From Saprospiraceae bacterium (GTDB lineage: Bacteria; Bacteroidota; Bacteroidia; Chitinophagales; Saprospiraceae): a DNA stretch of 64,000 nt. The notes beneath the pieces were generated by a model. It made no database searches. It worked only from the letters and a program-made list of their open reading frames with translations, and had not been told where the DNA came from. Of the stretch, positions 9,696 through 18,548 are shown in pieces (the first letter of the stretch is position 1; each line of letters begins with the position of its first letter). The position numbers and the translations under genes were made by a program. The stretch is taken from the NCBI GenBank assembly GCA_016722285.1, contig JADKGI010000001.1:372001-436000 (forward strand). The letters are read 5' to 3'.

Positions 9696-10466
9696 ATGCA
9701 AATAGTTTCTTTGACGACTGATTATGGCACTAAAGACTATTATGTCGCAGAACTGAAAGCTTCAATATTATTGGGTAAAAACGACTTTTCTATTCTTGAT
9801 ATCAGCCATCAGATAGACAGATATGATATTATACAGGCTGCATTTTATCTCAACAATACCATTAAATCATTTCCGGACGGTACAATTCATATTGTTGCTG
9901 TAAACTGTAACTATAAGCGAAAAAGCCGGTATATTTGTTTTAAGAAGAATGAACAGTATTTCATTGGGCCTGACAACGGTGTTTATAGTTTGATTTTTGA
10001 TGATCTTGAAAGTACTGATGTTTACATTGTTACTCCTCCGGAGAATGGAAATTCGTCTGTAAATGCTATATTTTCGCATGCTGCAGCCTACATAGGTCAT
10101 GGATTGGCAATGGATGAAATTGGTCCAAAGGCAGAGAATATAAATACCAAATTAAAAATTCAACCCGTTGTTACATCAAATCAGATTCGTGCCACAATAA
10201 TTCATGTAGATCATTTTAACAACGTAATTGTCAATCTCAAAAAGGAGTTTTTTGAACGCGTCAGAAACAACAGAAGATTTGAACTGTATTATAAACCGAA
10301 TGATCCGATTACCTTTTTAAGCAAAGATTATGGCGAGGCAGGCATCGGTGATATTCTGGCTTTCTTCAATTCTGCAGGATATCTCGAAATTGCTTTAAAC
10401 ATGGACAATGCTGCGACTATGCTAAATCTGTCAAAAAACGAGATGATACAAATCAATTTTTATTGA
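9696..10466 (+). CDS. SAM hydroxide adenosyltransferase family protein (DUF62)
   Basis: A 256-residue relative of the SAM-dependent chlorinase/fluorinase/hydroxide adenosyltransferase family, recognisable from 'IVSLTTDYGTKDYYVAELK', 'ILDISHQIDRYDI' and 'QYFIGPDNGVYSLIF'. Characterised hydroxide adenosyltransferases turn S-adenosylmethionine and water into adenosine and methionine, using an Asp-Arg-His set near a 'DPGVGT-R' motif. Here that stretch reads 'AVNCNYKRKSRYI', with Asn where Asp is usual, and no clear HGRD motif follows, so activity is uncertain. It is followed six bases later by a small monooxygenase-like gene. Complete, ATG start. Confidence 0.8.
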   Translation: MQIVSLTTDYGTKDYYVAELKASILLGKNDFSILDISHQIDRYDIIQAAFYLNNTIKSFPDGTIHIVAVNCNYKRKSRYICFKKNEQYFIGPDNGVYSLIFDDLESTDVYIVTPPENGNSSVNAIFSHAAAYIGHGLAMDEIGPKAENINTKLKIQPVVTSNQIRATIIHVDHFNNVIVNLKKEFFERVRNNRRFELYYKPNDPITFLSKDYGEAGIGDILAFFNSAGYLEIALNMDNAATMLNLSKNEMIQINFY

Positions 10467-10472
10467 TATAAC

Positions 10473-10776
10473 ATGGAGATAATAAGAATTGTAAGGCTTT
10501 CATTTAGAGAAGACAAAGTAGAGGATTTTATGCATATTTATAAAACAAGCAAAGACAGGATTAAGTCATTTTGAAGGATGCACACATCTTGAATTATTCA
10601 GGGATCAAAATCACGATAATGTCTTTTATACTTTCAGTAAATGGAAGTCCAATGATTGCTTGGAAAATTACAGAATATCGGAGTTGTTTAAGACTACATG
10701 GATAAAAACTAAGGCATTGTTTAATTCAAAACCTCAAGCCTTTAGTCTTAAAGAATTTGTTGAAAACAAGAAGTAA
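10473..10776 (+). CDS. Antibiotic-biosynthesis-monooxygenase-fold protein, frameshifted
   Basis: About 100 residues in two frames: 'MEIIRIVRLSFREDKVEDFM' and then 'FEGCTHLELFRDQNHDNVF', 'YTFSKWKSNDCLENYRISE', 'FKTTWIKTKALFNSKPQA'. This is the ABM (dimeric ferredoxin-like) fold; the Bacteroidota version often has this 'EGC..L' and W-K-T-K pattern. The frames join if TTTT at 10569-10572 is read as TTT, that is, one extra base (or two lost upstream). It begins six bases after the DUF62 gene and is probably in its operon. ABM proteins include quinol monooxygenases and haem-degrading enzymes; the role here is unknown. Confidence 0.65.
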
Positions 10777-10920
10777 AACGGTTAAAAAACAAAACATATA
10801 AAAAAAACTTTAATATAAATTTTTTTATTTTGAGACTTTATTATTAATTTGCGTTATTAATTGCAGGGATTTTAATTTGAAATTATTTTTTATCTTAAAT
10901 CCTGATAGGGATAAAATGGA

Positions 10921-11088
10921 ATGTCAATGATGCAATTCTTTGAAATAACCATGATTATATTTGCCGGTGGGTGGAGCCTCAGTTCATCCATGTCTCAACA
11001 TTATTCAAAATTTATTAATGCAGGCTTACTCAATAAAAAAAGAGAATTGAAAAATACTGCTTTACCAGAGATTAAGTTTAAGTTCTGA
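10921..11088 (+). CDS. Possible small protein of 55 residues
   Basis: An ATG at 10921 opens a 55-codon frame ending TGA at 11086-11088, 50 bases before aroB. It reads 'MSMMQFFEITMIIFAGGW', then a Ser-rich stretch and a basic tail 'LLNKKRELKNT'. There is no recognised family. The mixed, protein-like composition and placement between two plus-strand genes make it worth listing, but it could be chance. The rest of 10777-11138 shows nothing else. Confidence 0.25.
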   Translation: MSMMQFFEITMIIFAGGWSLSSSMSQHYSKFINAGLLNKKRELKNTALPEIKFKF

Positions 11089-11138
11089 CAGACAACGACT
11101 AATTTACTGACAATAGACAATTAAAATTGTAAGACCCG

Positions 11139-12194
11139 ATGAAAGATATAAAATGTAAGAATTATAATATTCACATCAACAACTGGCTTCAATTTACAAG
11201 CTTTGTGCAAGATATAAATGCTTCTCATATTTTTATACTTGCAGACGAAAACACAGAAAAATATTGTCTGTTACATTTGTTGGAAAATTTGAACGGAGAA
11301 GCTTTTGTTATCAGGATTCCTTCCGGCGAGCACAACAAAACCATCAATACTTGTCAACAGGTATGGTCTAAACTAATGCAAAACGGAGCTGACAGGCATT
11401 CATTACTTATCAATCTGGGAGGAGGCGTTATAGGTGATTTAGGCGGATTTTGTGCGGCCACTTACATGAGAGGTATCAGATTTATTCAGGTACCCACCAC
11501 ATTATTGAGTCAGGTGGATGCATCTGTGGGAGGCAAATTGGGAGTAGATCTGCTTGGATTTAAAAACATGGTAGGCATTATTCAGGATCCTGCGGCAGTA
11601 TTTATTTTTACTGAATTTCTAAATACATTACCACAAAATCAGATACGGAGCGGGTTTGCAGAACTACTTAAGCACGGTCTCATTGCTGATAAATCTGCCT
11701 GGGATACACTATCTCACAAAGCAAATATCTCCGGACTTGATTACGAAAACCTGGTATATGAATCGGTAAAAATAAAAAAAAATGTAACTGAGCAGGATCC
11801 ATATGAAAATGGTCTTCGAAAAATACTTAATTTTGGTCACACTATAGGACATGCAGTTGAGTCCTATTGGATGGACAGCAGTACTCCTTTGCTTCATGGT
11901 GAAGCCATTGCCATTGGCATGGTAAGCGAAGCCTTTTTGTCATACAGGGTTGGTAAAATTTCTGAAGGAGAATTATTTGATATAAGGAATGCCTTAATAC
12001 GCATCTATGGCCATCACCCCAAATATGTGCGCCCTGCGACTGACCTCATAGAAATAATGAAAGGAGACAAAAAAAATATTAAAGGAAGTATTCGATTTGC
12101 ATTGCTCGAAAGTGTCGGTAAGGCATGTTATGATGTCCAGGTGGACAAAAATGCAATAGAAGAAAGTTTTGTTTTTTACAAAGAAAAAATTTGA
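11139..12194 (+). CDS. aroB: 3-dehydroquinate synthase
   Basis: The 351-residue second enzyme of the shikimate pathway converts DAHP to 3-dehydroquinate using NAD and a divalent metal. Visible are 'PSGEHNKT', the NAD-binding 'NLGGGVIGDLGGFCAATYM', 'QVPTTLLSQVDASVGGKLG', 'GFAELLKHGLI', 'KILNFGHTIGHAVE' and 'LLHGEAIAIGM' with the metal-binding Glu and His residues. Length is normal. It is transcribed towards the SCP2 gene, with a hairpin between them. It is not clustered with other aro genes in this window. Confidence 0.97.
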   Translation: MKDIKCKNYNIHINNWLQFTSFVQDINASHIFILADENTEKYCLLHLLENLNGEAFVIRIPSGEHNKTINTCQQVWSKLMQNGADRHSLLINLGGGVIGDLGGFCAATYMRGIRFIQVPTTLLSQVDASVGGKLGVDLLGFKNMVGIIQDPAAVFIFTEFLNTLPQNQIRSGFAELLKHGLIADKSAWDTLSHKANISGLDYENLVYESVKIKKNVTEQDPYENGLRKILNFGHTIGHAVESYWMDSSTPLLHGEAIAIGMVSEAFLSYRVGKISEGELFDIRNALIRIYGHHPKYVRPATDLIEIMKGDKKNIKGSIRFALLESVGKACYDVQVDKNAIEESFVFYKEKI

Positions 12195-12209
12195 GACAAT
12201 AAATAATAG

Positions 12210-12254
12210 TCAGGGAATCGCCGGAATCAGGAAGTAATACTGACGGTTCCCTGA
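12210..12254 (-). terminator. Hairpin between convergent aroB and SCP2 gene
   Basis: TCAGGGAATCG at 12210-12220 pairs with CGGTTCCCTGA at 12244-12254 (one G-T pair). On the minus strand it is followed by a T-rich stretch, so it could end the acyl-CoA dehydrogenase/SCP2 transcript; it may also slow transcription from aroB. Confidence 0.5.
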
Positions 12255-12261
12255 AAAATAT

Positions 12262-12554
12262 CTAAATTAAAGACTGTAATTTCATTGCCAGACCCATATC
12301 ACCTTTGATTTTTATTTTACCGGACATCACTGCCATCATAGGGTTAAGTTCACCGTTTTTCAACTGTAAAAGGTTTCGTGATCCGTAGTAATGGTACAAG
12401 CGGCTTCGACATCGTCATTACTGACCACATTACTTTCACCAGTGCCATCAATCAGGATGACATCATCTCCAAGTACAAACTTGAGCTTAGCTCCGAAAGG
12501 TGCCACATTTGCAGCCTGAGCAGTCAGTGCAGAAAAAATAGATTCAATACTCAT
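12262..12554 (-). CDS. SCP2 sterol-carrier-domain protein, frameshifted
   Basis: A small protein of about 97 residues that is one SCP2 lipid-binding domain: 'MSIESIFSALTAQAANVAP', 'AKLKFVLGDDVILIDG', 'TITTDHETF', then after the shift 'LQLKNGELNPMMAVMSGKIK' and 'GDMGLAMKLQSLI'. The run of four A at 12368-12371 (plus strand) has lost one base; adding it joins the frames. SCP2 domains bind acyl-CoA, fatty acids or sterols in the cytoplasm. It follows the acyl-CoA dehydrogenase by about 20 bases, so a joint role in acyl-CoA turnover is likely. Confidence 0.78.
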
Positions 12555-12576
12555 TTAACAAAATTTAGAAGTTTAA

Positions 12577-14387
12577 TTAAAAATATAATTCATTGTTTTC
12601 ATCCACTATGGTGAGCTTATCCGTGTTGATCAATGTTTCAAGACAAGCTTTTGCTTTTGGCAATTCGTACTTGAAGTAAAACTTCATAGTATAAATTTTA
12701 CTTTCATAAAATGAATTTTTAAATTTTTTATTGCCATTGTTCATCTCTTTTGTAGCAGAAACAGCCATTTTTAGCCATTGCAGTGCTATGATAACAGTGG
12801 ATGTCATTTCCATAAATACTGTGGCATCTGCCAGATAATTTTCATAATCTCCATTCATGGCATAAGGCATCAGATATTCAAGAGCCTTTTTAATGTCAGA
12901 CATTGTTTGCTCCAACTTTGCTGCATATGGAGTTAGTTCAGGATATTTCCGGGCATTCCCGATAGTCAGACCAACGTCTTCATTGAGTAATTTCAAGGCT
13001 CTGCCATTATCCATAGGAATTTTTCTTCCTAGTAAATCCAAAGACTGAATGCCTGTCGTCCCTTCATAAATGGACATAATACGAATATCCCTTAAATATT
13101 GTTGAAGAGGAAAATCCATACAGAATCCATATCCCCCCAGGATCTGAAGTCCATTATTTATCGAATCGCGACCCATTTCTGATGGATAAGTTTTGGCTAT
13201 GGGCGTAAGAAGTTCAAGCAATAAGTGATGGACAATTTTCTTATCTCCGGTTTCGCAATGGGCTAGATCAGCATGTTTTGAACACTCTATCAGCAGGCTC
13301 AAAGATGCTTCTACGATGGCTTTCTGGAGAAATAACATACGCCTTACATCCGGATGGTTGATGATGAGGGTTTGTGCTTCTGTGACGTCTTTTTTACCGG
13401 AATTCATAATTTTCCTGCCCTGGGGCCTTTCTTTTGCATATTGCAAAGATGCGTAATATGCTGCTGTCGCAGCGGAAGCAGCCGTCATTCCGACATCGAT
13501 ACGGGCTCCATTCATCATTTGAAACATATATTTTAAACCTTTATTGGGTTCGCCTACCAGATATCCCATACAGTCATTTTTTCACCATAAACCAGATGAA
13601 CTGTACTGTACCCTCTCTGACCAAGTTTTTGAAAATCGGCTACGGCACATACATCATTGTACTTGAGATTTCCGTCTTCTTCTGGTCTGAATTTGGGTAC
13701 AACAAATAAAGAAATGCCTTTTGTGCCTTCAGGAGCACCTTCTATCCTTGCTAATGTCAGGTGGACGAAATTGCCAACACCCTCATGGTCTCCGCCCGAA
13801 ATAAATATTTTTTGACCCTTGATGGAATAAATACCCCCGGATTTCGGAGTAGCGGATGTCACAATATCAGAAAGGGAACTGCCAGCCTGGGGTTCTGTAA
13901 GAGCCATTGTGCCGCACCATTGCCCCGAAAGCATTTTAGGAACAAACATTTTTTTTAATCCATCAGTCCCAAAAGTTGTAATCAAATGGGCTGCTCCGGA
14001 TGTAAGACCCAGATAACCGGGAATATTGTTGTTTGCTGACTCGATGATATGATTTGCAGCATTTGCTACACTATAGGGCATCTGGGCACCACCATCTTCA
14101 TAATCAAAATAGTGGCCAATCCACCCGTTTTCGCCGGCAGAGGCAAATATTTTCTTAAGAATCGGATGAGAATGCACCTTACCATCGACGTAATAAGCAG
14201 GCTTTTCATCCATTTCCTTGTAATAGGGATAGAAATCCTGATCTGCCCAAGCCTTGGCTGCATCTAACATTATATCAACAGCTGATTGATCATAATCCGC
14301 AAATCTCTCGTATGCAAACAGTTCCTGTATATTATGGACATTAAAAAGAAGAAACCTTAAGGTGTCCATGCACATATATTTTGCCAT
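12577..14387 (-). CDS. Acyl-CoA dehydrogenase (long form), frameshifted
   Basis: Two frames (13554-14387 and 12577-13569) join into a product of about 603 residues. It is the long ACAD type with an N-terminal extension of about 45 residues ('MAKYMCMDTLRFLLFNVHN'). The first frame has 'GTMALTEPQAGSSLSDI' and 'KIFISGGDHEG'; the second has 'NGARIDVGMTAASAATAAY', 'NGLQILGGYGFCMDFPLQQ' and 'DIRIMSIYEGTTGIQSLDL' with the catalytic Glu region. The break is at six T (plus strand 13577-13582): one more gives 'GEKNDCMGYLVGEPNKG', the expected text. It should carry out the FAD-dependent first step of beta-oxidation. It is co-oriented with the SCP2 gene. The C-terminal DUF-like helical domain is complete. 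Confidence 0.85.
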
Positions 14388-14772
14388 ATATCCTGTTTTT
14401 AAAATTTAACCCGAAGTTAAATTTTTTATTGTATCAGTTTTAATTCTATGACTATTTTTCTTTGAATTATATTGAAAAACCCCGGTATTTAACATTACGA
14501 ACCGCAAAATCAATCGGGAATATGAGAATTTTAAGTTATTTTGTAATTGGTTACGTGTGATCAATTTCAATCAAAATATGCGAATTTTTCGTAGTACTTC
14601 AGCTCTTTTTTCGTCAATAGCGCTGCTATTCACTCATTATGTAGCTTTGTCTTACAAACAAAAATTGCTTTATTTTTTTGATTTGAAAGCATATACCTAA
14701 ACAATTACGTTATTTTTTATTTAAGGGACAAGAGAGAAAAATATATAAATGCGATTTATTTTACTGTTGTAT
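14388..14772. other. Gene-poor stretch, possibly old repeat or gene debris
   Basis: There is no credible full ORF. On the minus strand around 14578-14636 a short open stretch reads 'SSAIDEKRAEVLRKIRIF' before a stop, with protein-like composition. It might be a fragment of a lost gene or of a dispersed intergenic repeat; I cannot tell without a search. AT-rich elsewhere. Confidence 0.3.
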
Positions 14773-15150
14773 CAGGAGTTTTGGGTTGAAGGGCTCGAGG
14801 CCCTTATACCATGAGGCGGGATTTACTGGCTAGCCGTCGTAGTGGGCATAAAATATAATGGTTTTGGCCCCGGGATAATGTATGACCTCGCCGTAAAAGG
14901 CAGGAACTTATTTTTTGTTTTTGTCATAAATCAATTTACTTTTTACTTCTGCTTTGTTTAGCAATTCTATGATAAACAAAGCATTTTTATCAAAGTCCTC
15001 ACGATTGTTAAATGTATCGGGAATACTTAGAAAATCAAAGTATTCATTGAGGATGGAATATTCATTGATCTGAAGGCTGTGCAAAAAGAAAATTGCAGCA
15101 AACCAAAGTAATAAAAAAAAGTTACAGGGATCTCTTTGATTTCTGCATAA
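14773..15150 (-). pseudogene. Decayed N-terminal fragment of an M20-family dipeptidase
   Basis: Read on the minus strand, the fragment gives a hydrophobic leader ('FFLLLWFAAIFFLHSL'), 'EYFDFLSIPDTFNNREDFDK', 'LLNKAEVKSKLIYDKNKK', TAA (14908-14910), 'VPAFYGEVIHYPGAKTIIF', 'YAHYDG', TAG (14830-14832), 'PVNPASWYKGLEPFNPKLL'. This matches the start of M20 metallo-dipeptidases, where 'YAHYDGQPV' carries the first zinc ligands; the TAG sits exactly at the Gln codon (CAG). After 'NPKLL' the similarity ends. The leader probably also holds a frameshift, since the ATG of 'MQKSKRSL' is in another frame. Two stops and 3' truncation make true decay likely. Its higher GC content explains the GC-rich island at 14785-14900. 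From 15151 to 15417 I see nothing. Confidence 0.65.
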
Positions 15151-15417
15151 TAATAAGTTTTTATATATCACATCAAAGCTATGGATAAAAGGATGAAGAA
15201 CAAAACACTTTAGATCCAATATGTCAATAACCGGAAAAAAAGTACTTTGGATTTTTATTTGTTTATCTCATTGTATCCGATAAATTGTTTTGAACAATAT
15301 AGATAGCTCAAAAAAACTGAGTTTAGACTTCTCACTTTTCATACTGATGAATTTAACACAAGATAAAAAAGGATTTATATTTGGAAATCAAGTGTCATGG
15401 CTGTAGCTGGAATAGAA

Positions 15418-15448
15418 AAGCCTATAAAATGCAATATTCTACAGGCTT
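15418..15448 (-). terminator. Terminator of the small membrane protein gene
   Basis: On the minus strand AAGCCT...AGGCTT form a stem with extra inner TA/TA pairs, directly followed by TTTTCT. It lies 27 bases beyond the stop of the 15475 gene. Confidence 0.55.
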
Positions 15449-15474
15449 ATCATTATTATTTTAAAAATATGAAC

Positions 15475-15630
15475 TTACATCCAGCGCATAGATTTTATAA
15501 AAGAAGTAAAGAATGGCGGAAGCATAACCCAAAACCATTCAGGTTTAAAAATCAGAAAAAGGGCTACACCAACTAATGATAGTAATGTATATATCCAATA
15601 TATTTTCACTGAATCTGAAGTCGTTGTCAT
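15475..15630 (-). CDS. Small membrane protein of 51 residues, unknown function
   Basis: From ATG at 15630 the product is 'MTTTSDSVKIYWIYT...' with two closely spaced hydrophobic segments (about residues 9-27 and 30-42) and a basic end 'FIKSMRW'. A longer version from a TTG at 15663 is possible, but the ATG is preferred. The gene is divergent from the GHMP kinase gene and has its own downstream hairpin terminator, which supports it being real. I recognise no family. Confidence 0.5.
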   Translation of the reverse strand: MTTTSDSVKIYWIYTLLSLVGVALFLIFKPEWFWVMLPPFFTSFIKSMRWM

Positions 15631-15718
15631 ATCTTTTATAATTTTGCTTTTACTTATGATCAAATATGCTGCAAATGTAGCAGATTCGATTTAAATAAAA
15701 AATATTGATACATATACT

Positions 15719-16597
15719 TTGACAGAATCAGTAAAAAAGTATTATTCCAAAGTTTTATTATTTGGAGAATTTACAGTGACAATGGGTTATGGTGGATTGG
15801 CCATACCATATTGCAGGTATTCTGGATTTTGGGAATATAATCAAAATAAAGCTATTTATCAAAATGGATTGGAAAAATTGTATTCATTTTTGAAAAACAA
15901 CATTTACTTAGTAAATTTATACAATCTGGCAGGATTCAAGAGCGATATAGATACCGGACTTGTATTCAGTTCTGACATACCTCAAGGATATGGCATGGGT
16001 AGCAGCGGTGCTCTTGTTGCTGCATTTTACGATAAATATGCTTTCAATAAAATTCAAGAAGTGTCAGAGCTTAGAGATATTCTGGCCAAAACAGAAAGTG
16101 CTTTTCATGGATTGAGTTCGGGGATAGATCCGTTGGTATCGTACCTTAATTTGCCGATAGAAATTTTAGGCACTGAAAGTAGAATAATAACTGATTTTAA
16201 AATAAAAACAAACGGTATATATCTTATCGACACTAAAATACCGAGAACGACACAAACATTGATAACCATTTTTAATAAAAAGGTAAAGTCCGACAAAAGA
16301 TTTAAAGAAAAAATCAGGCAATTAGGAATATACAATCAAAATGCTATTGAAGCATTGAAGAGAGGTCACGACTCTGACTTGTTTTCCTGGTTTAGACAAA
16401 TTAGCCTGATTCAATACGAATATTTCAGCGAAATGATTCCTGATATGATATCAAAGTTTTGGATGGATGGACTCAAGTCTGAAGATTATTATGTCAAACT
16501 TTGTGGAGCCGGTGGCGGAGGTATGATGTTATGTATGCCAAAACCAAATACGAAATTGCCCGATTCATTGGATGGTTTTACCATTTTGGCAATGTGA
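15719..16597 (+). CDS. GHMP kinase, probable mevalonate kinase
   Basis: The 292-residue GHMP kinase has N-terminal 'KVLLFGEFTVTMGYGGLAIP', the ATP-binding 'PQGYGMGSSGALVAAFY', 'HGLSSGIDPLVSYLN' and the C-terminal 'KLCGAGGGGMMLCM'. The 'LFGEFTV..G..ALAIP' start and overall plan fit the Bacteroidota mevalonate kinases that phosphorylate mevalonate in isoprenoid synthesis; the assignment within GHMP kinases is inference. The only in-frame start near the conserved N-terminus is TTG at 15719. It is followed at about 70 bases by a CysQ-like gene in the same direction. Confidence 0.75.
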   Translation: MTESVKKYYSKVLLFGEFTVTMGYGGLAIPYCRYSGFWEYNQNKAIYQNGLEKLYSFLKNNIYLVNLYNLAGFKSDIDTGLVFSSDIPQGYGMGSSGALVAAFYDKYAFNKIQEVSELRDILAKTESAFHGLSSGIDPLVSYLNLPIEILGTESRIITDFKIKTNGIYLIDTKIPRTTQTLITIFNKKVKSDKRFKEKIRQLGIYNQNAIEALKRGHDSDLFSWFRQISLIQYEYFSEMIPDMISKFWMDGLKSEDYYVKLCGAGGGGMMLCMPKPNTKLPDSLDGFTILAM

Positions 16598-16669
16598 TTG
16601 AAAACAAATATCCCGAAGTGCCGTTGGAGAGTAAGAGCAACTTGTTTATAAATAATTTAAATTATCCAC

Positions 16670-17491
16670 TTGAGCATTCATATTACACCATCTTCCACTT
16701 ATGTCGTTCCTGAAATACTGTACAATCAGAGAGAAATTATATTCAGTCTTCTAACTGAAGCAGGAGAAGCAATTATGTCATATTATAATGCAGAATCGAA
16801 GGTTGAAATCAAATATAAACAGGATAATACACCAGTCACAGATGCTGATCTGGCGGCTAATAAGATCATAACAGAAGGGTTGATAAAGTATTTTCCGGAT
16901 TTTCAGCTTATTTCAGAAGAATCAGAAATCCAACCAAACCAAGTGCGGAAAAACAGCGAATACATCTGGCTTATAGACCCACTTGATGGAACAAAGGAAT
17001 TTTTAAACAAGACAGACGAATTCAGTATTAATGTTGCGCTAATTCAAAACAGGCGACCTGTTGCGGGGTTTATTTATCTCCCGGTATTTAAAAAATTGTA
17101 TTATGCCTTTAAGGGAACCGGTTCATTTGAATATACTGAAAACGGTCCGATACAATTGAAATGCAGTACATTCAGCCTTGATCAGGAGGGGTTACGTGTG
17201 GTGATAAGTAGGAATCATACTGATCCGCTCACCAGAGGAGAGATTGAGAGACTCAGAAATTCTAAAAAGATCATCCTCGGCAGCGCACTTAAGTTTATCA
17301 GTATTGCAAAAGGAGAAGCCGATTACTATCCCAGAATGATACATATCATGGAATGGGATACGGCAGCCGGCCAGATCATAATAGAAGAAGCCGGAGGAAG
17401 TATCGAAGATGCTTTGACGGGGAAGCCACTGGAATACAACAAACAGTCACTTGTTAATCCTTTTTTTATTGCATCCGGTAAAATAATATGA
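16670..17491 (+). CDS. cysQ: CysQ-like 3'(2'),5'-bisphosphate nucleotidase
   Basis: A 273-residue member of the inositol monophosphatase superfamily. The metal-site motifs are all there: 'NTPVTDADLAANK', 'LISEESEI', 'WLIDPLDGTKEFLNKTDEFS' and 'EWDTAAGQIIIEEAGG'. The 'DPLDGTKEF' and 'HIMEWDTAAG' forms are typical of CysQ, which removes the 3'-phosphate of PAP formed in sulfate assimilation. Cytoplasmic or membrane-associated. Start is taken as TTG at 16670; the first in-frame ATG would cut into the conserved first helix. Its stop overlaps the next start by four bases (ATGA). Confidence 0.87.
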   Translation: MSIHITPSSTYVVPEILYNQREIIFSLLTEAGEAIMSYYNAESKVEIKYKQDNTPVTDADLAANKIITEGLIKYFPDFQLISEESEIQPNQVRKNSEYIWLIDPLDGTKEFLNKTDEFSINVALIQNRRPVAGFIYLPVFKKLYYAFKGTGSFEYTENGPIQLKCSTFSLDQEGLRVVISRNHTDPLTRGEIERLRNSKKIILGSALKFISIAKGEADYYPRMIHIMEWDTAAGQIIIEEAGGSIEDALTGKPLEYNKQSLVNPFFIASGKII

Positions 17492-18243
17492 ATCAAGATC
17501 AATTTTACAGCGCGGTTGTTATTGCAAAAAATGAGGCACGAACTATATCTGCCTGTATTCTTGCTCTACAAAAGATTACGGATGACATCATTATCGTTTT
17601 AGATGACCGATCCGATGATGACACTTGTCACATTGCAGAAAATCTGGGCGCGAAAGTGTATAGAAAAATATGGGAAGGATACTCGGCCAATAAGAATTTT
17701 GGTGCGGGAAAAGCGTTAAATGATTGGATATTGTGCCCTGATGCTGATGAAGTATTAAATGAAGAACTCATTCAAAGTCTCAAAAATATAAAACCTGACT
17801 TAAGGCATACTTATGCTATGAAAAGAAGGACATGGTTTGGAGACTACCCTGTCCGTTATTGCGGATGGTATCCAGACTGGAACATTCGATTGTACAACAG
17901 AAAGGTGATGCAATGGAACGGAAACTATGTACATGAAAAACTGGAATCCACAATAAAACTCACAAAACTTAAAGTTGATGGGATAGTTGAACACTACAGT
18001 TTTACAGATGAAGATCACATGAAAGAAAAATTTATCCACTATGCAAAAATGCGGGCTGAAGAATGGAAAAAATCTGGCAGAAGACCATCAAAAATTAAAC
18101 AATGGTTAGGTCCTGCATTCAGATTTTTGAGAACATATATTATCAAGCGTGGATTTCTGGATGGAAAGACCGGATATATTATCAGCAAAAATGAGTATAT
18201 TCTTAAGCAAAAAGAACTGGAGTATTTTTTTGGGAACCTGTAA
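17488..18243 (+). CDS. Glycosyltransferase family 2 (WaaE/KdtX-like)
   Basis: A 251-residue GT-A type glycosyltransferase: 'AVVIAKNEARTISACI' at the N-terminus, nucleotide-sugar motif 'IIIVLDDRSDDDT', 'WEGYSANKNFGAG', 'DWILCPDADEVL' with the metal-binding D-A-D, and 'RYCGWYPDWNIRLYNR'. This pattern is that of the WaaE/KdtX branch acting on lipopolysaccharide cores or similar glycolipids; the acceptor is unknown. No signal peptide; cytoplasmic face of the membrane expected. Translation is probably coupled to cysQ through the ATGA overlap. Confidence 0.87.
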   Translation: MNQDQFYSAVVIAKNEARTISACILALQKITDDIIIVLDDRSDDDTCHIAENLGAKVYRKIWEGYSANKNFGAGKALNDWILCPDADEVLNEELIQSLKNIKPDLRHTYAMKRRTWFGDYPVRYCGWYPDWNIRLYNRKVMQWNGNYVHEKLESTIKLTKLKVDGIVEHYSFTDEDHMKEKFIHYAKMRAEEWKKSGRRPSKIKQWLGPAFRFLRTYIIKRGFLDGKTGYIISKNEYILKQKELEYFFGNL

Positions 18244-18505
18244 ATGGCCAAGTGATGCATCGATCGTTTTCCAATTCTAAAGTATTAAGATTGAAGACTG
18301 CAAATTGGCTTACAAAGGCACAAAACAATATTGCTTTTGTTACGATAATATCGGAATTAAAGAACGAAATTTGATGAAAAAAAAGGCATTAAAAAGATAA
18401 TATTTGCCTCTATAAATACTAAACGACTATAAATTCAAAATTAAAAATTTTAAAAACTTCATAAATAAAAGACTATCAATGATATGAGATAATATTATGT
18501 TTTCA

Positions 18506-18513
18506 TACCTTTG
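18506..18513 (+). promoter_or_regulatory. Putative -7 box of the atp operon
   Basis: TACCTTTG at 18506-18513 matches TAnnTTTG exactly and is followed by CACC, 36 bases ahead of atpB. No clear TTG -33 element is seen at the right distance. The rest of 18244-18548 is AT-rich and I find no gene such as atpI in it. Confidence 0.45.
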
Positions 18514-18548
18514 CACCAAATTTTAAAAAACCGGTAACTCCGATTTAG

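Noticed and set aside
10828..10851. TTTTG...TAATTTG as a promoter ahead of the small ORF and aroB
   Set aside because: The spacing between the boxes is only about 12 bases and the -7 box lacks one base, too poor for a call.
14785..14900. GC-rich island with a hairpin (AAGGGC TCGAG GCCCTT), considered as a structured RNA or tRNA-like element
   Set aside because: No tRNA arms or conserved loops could be drawn, and the minus strand reads clearly as part of an M20 peptidase, which explains the composition.
18244..18548. A missed atpI-like gene ahead of atpB
   Set aside because: No frame with membrane helices is present; only an AT-rich promoter region is seen.
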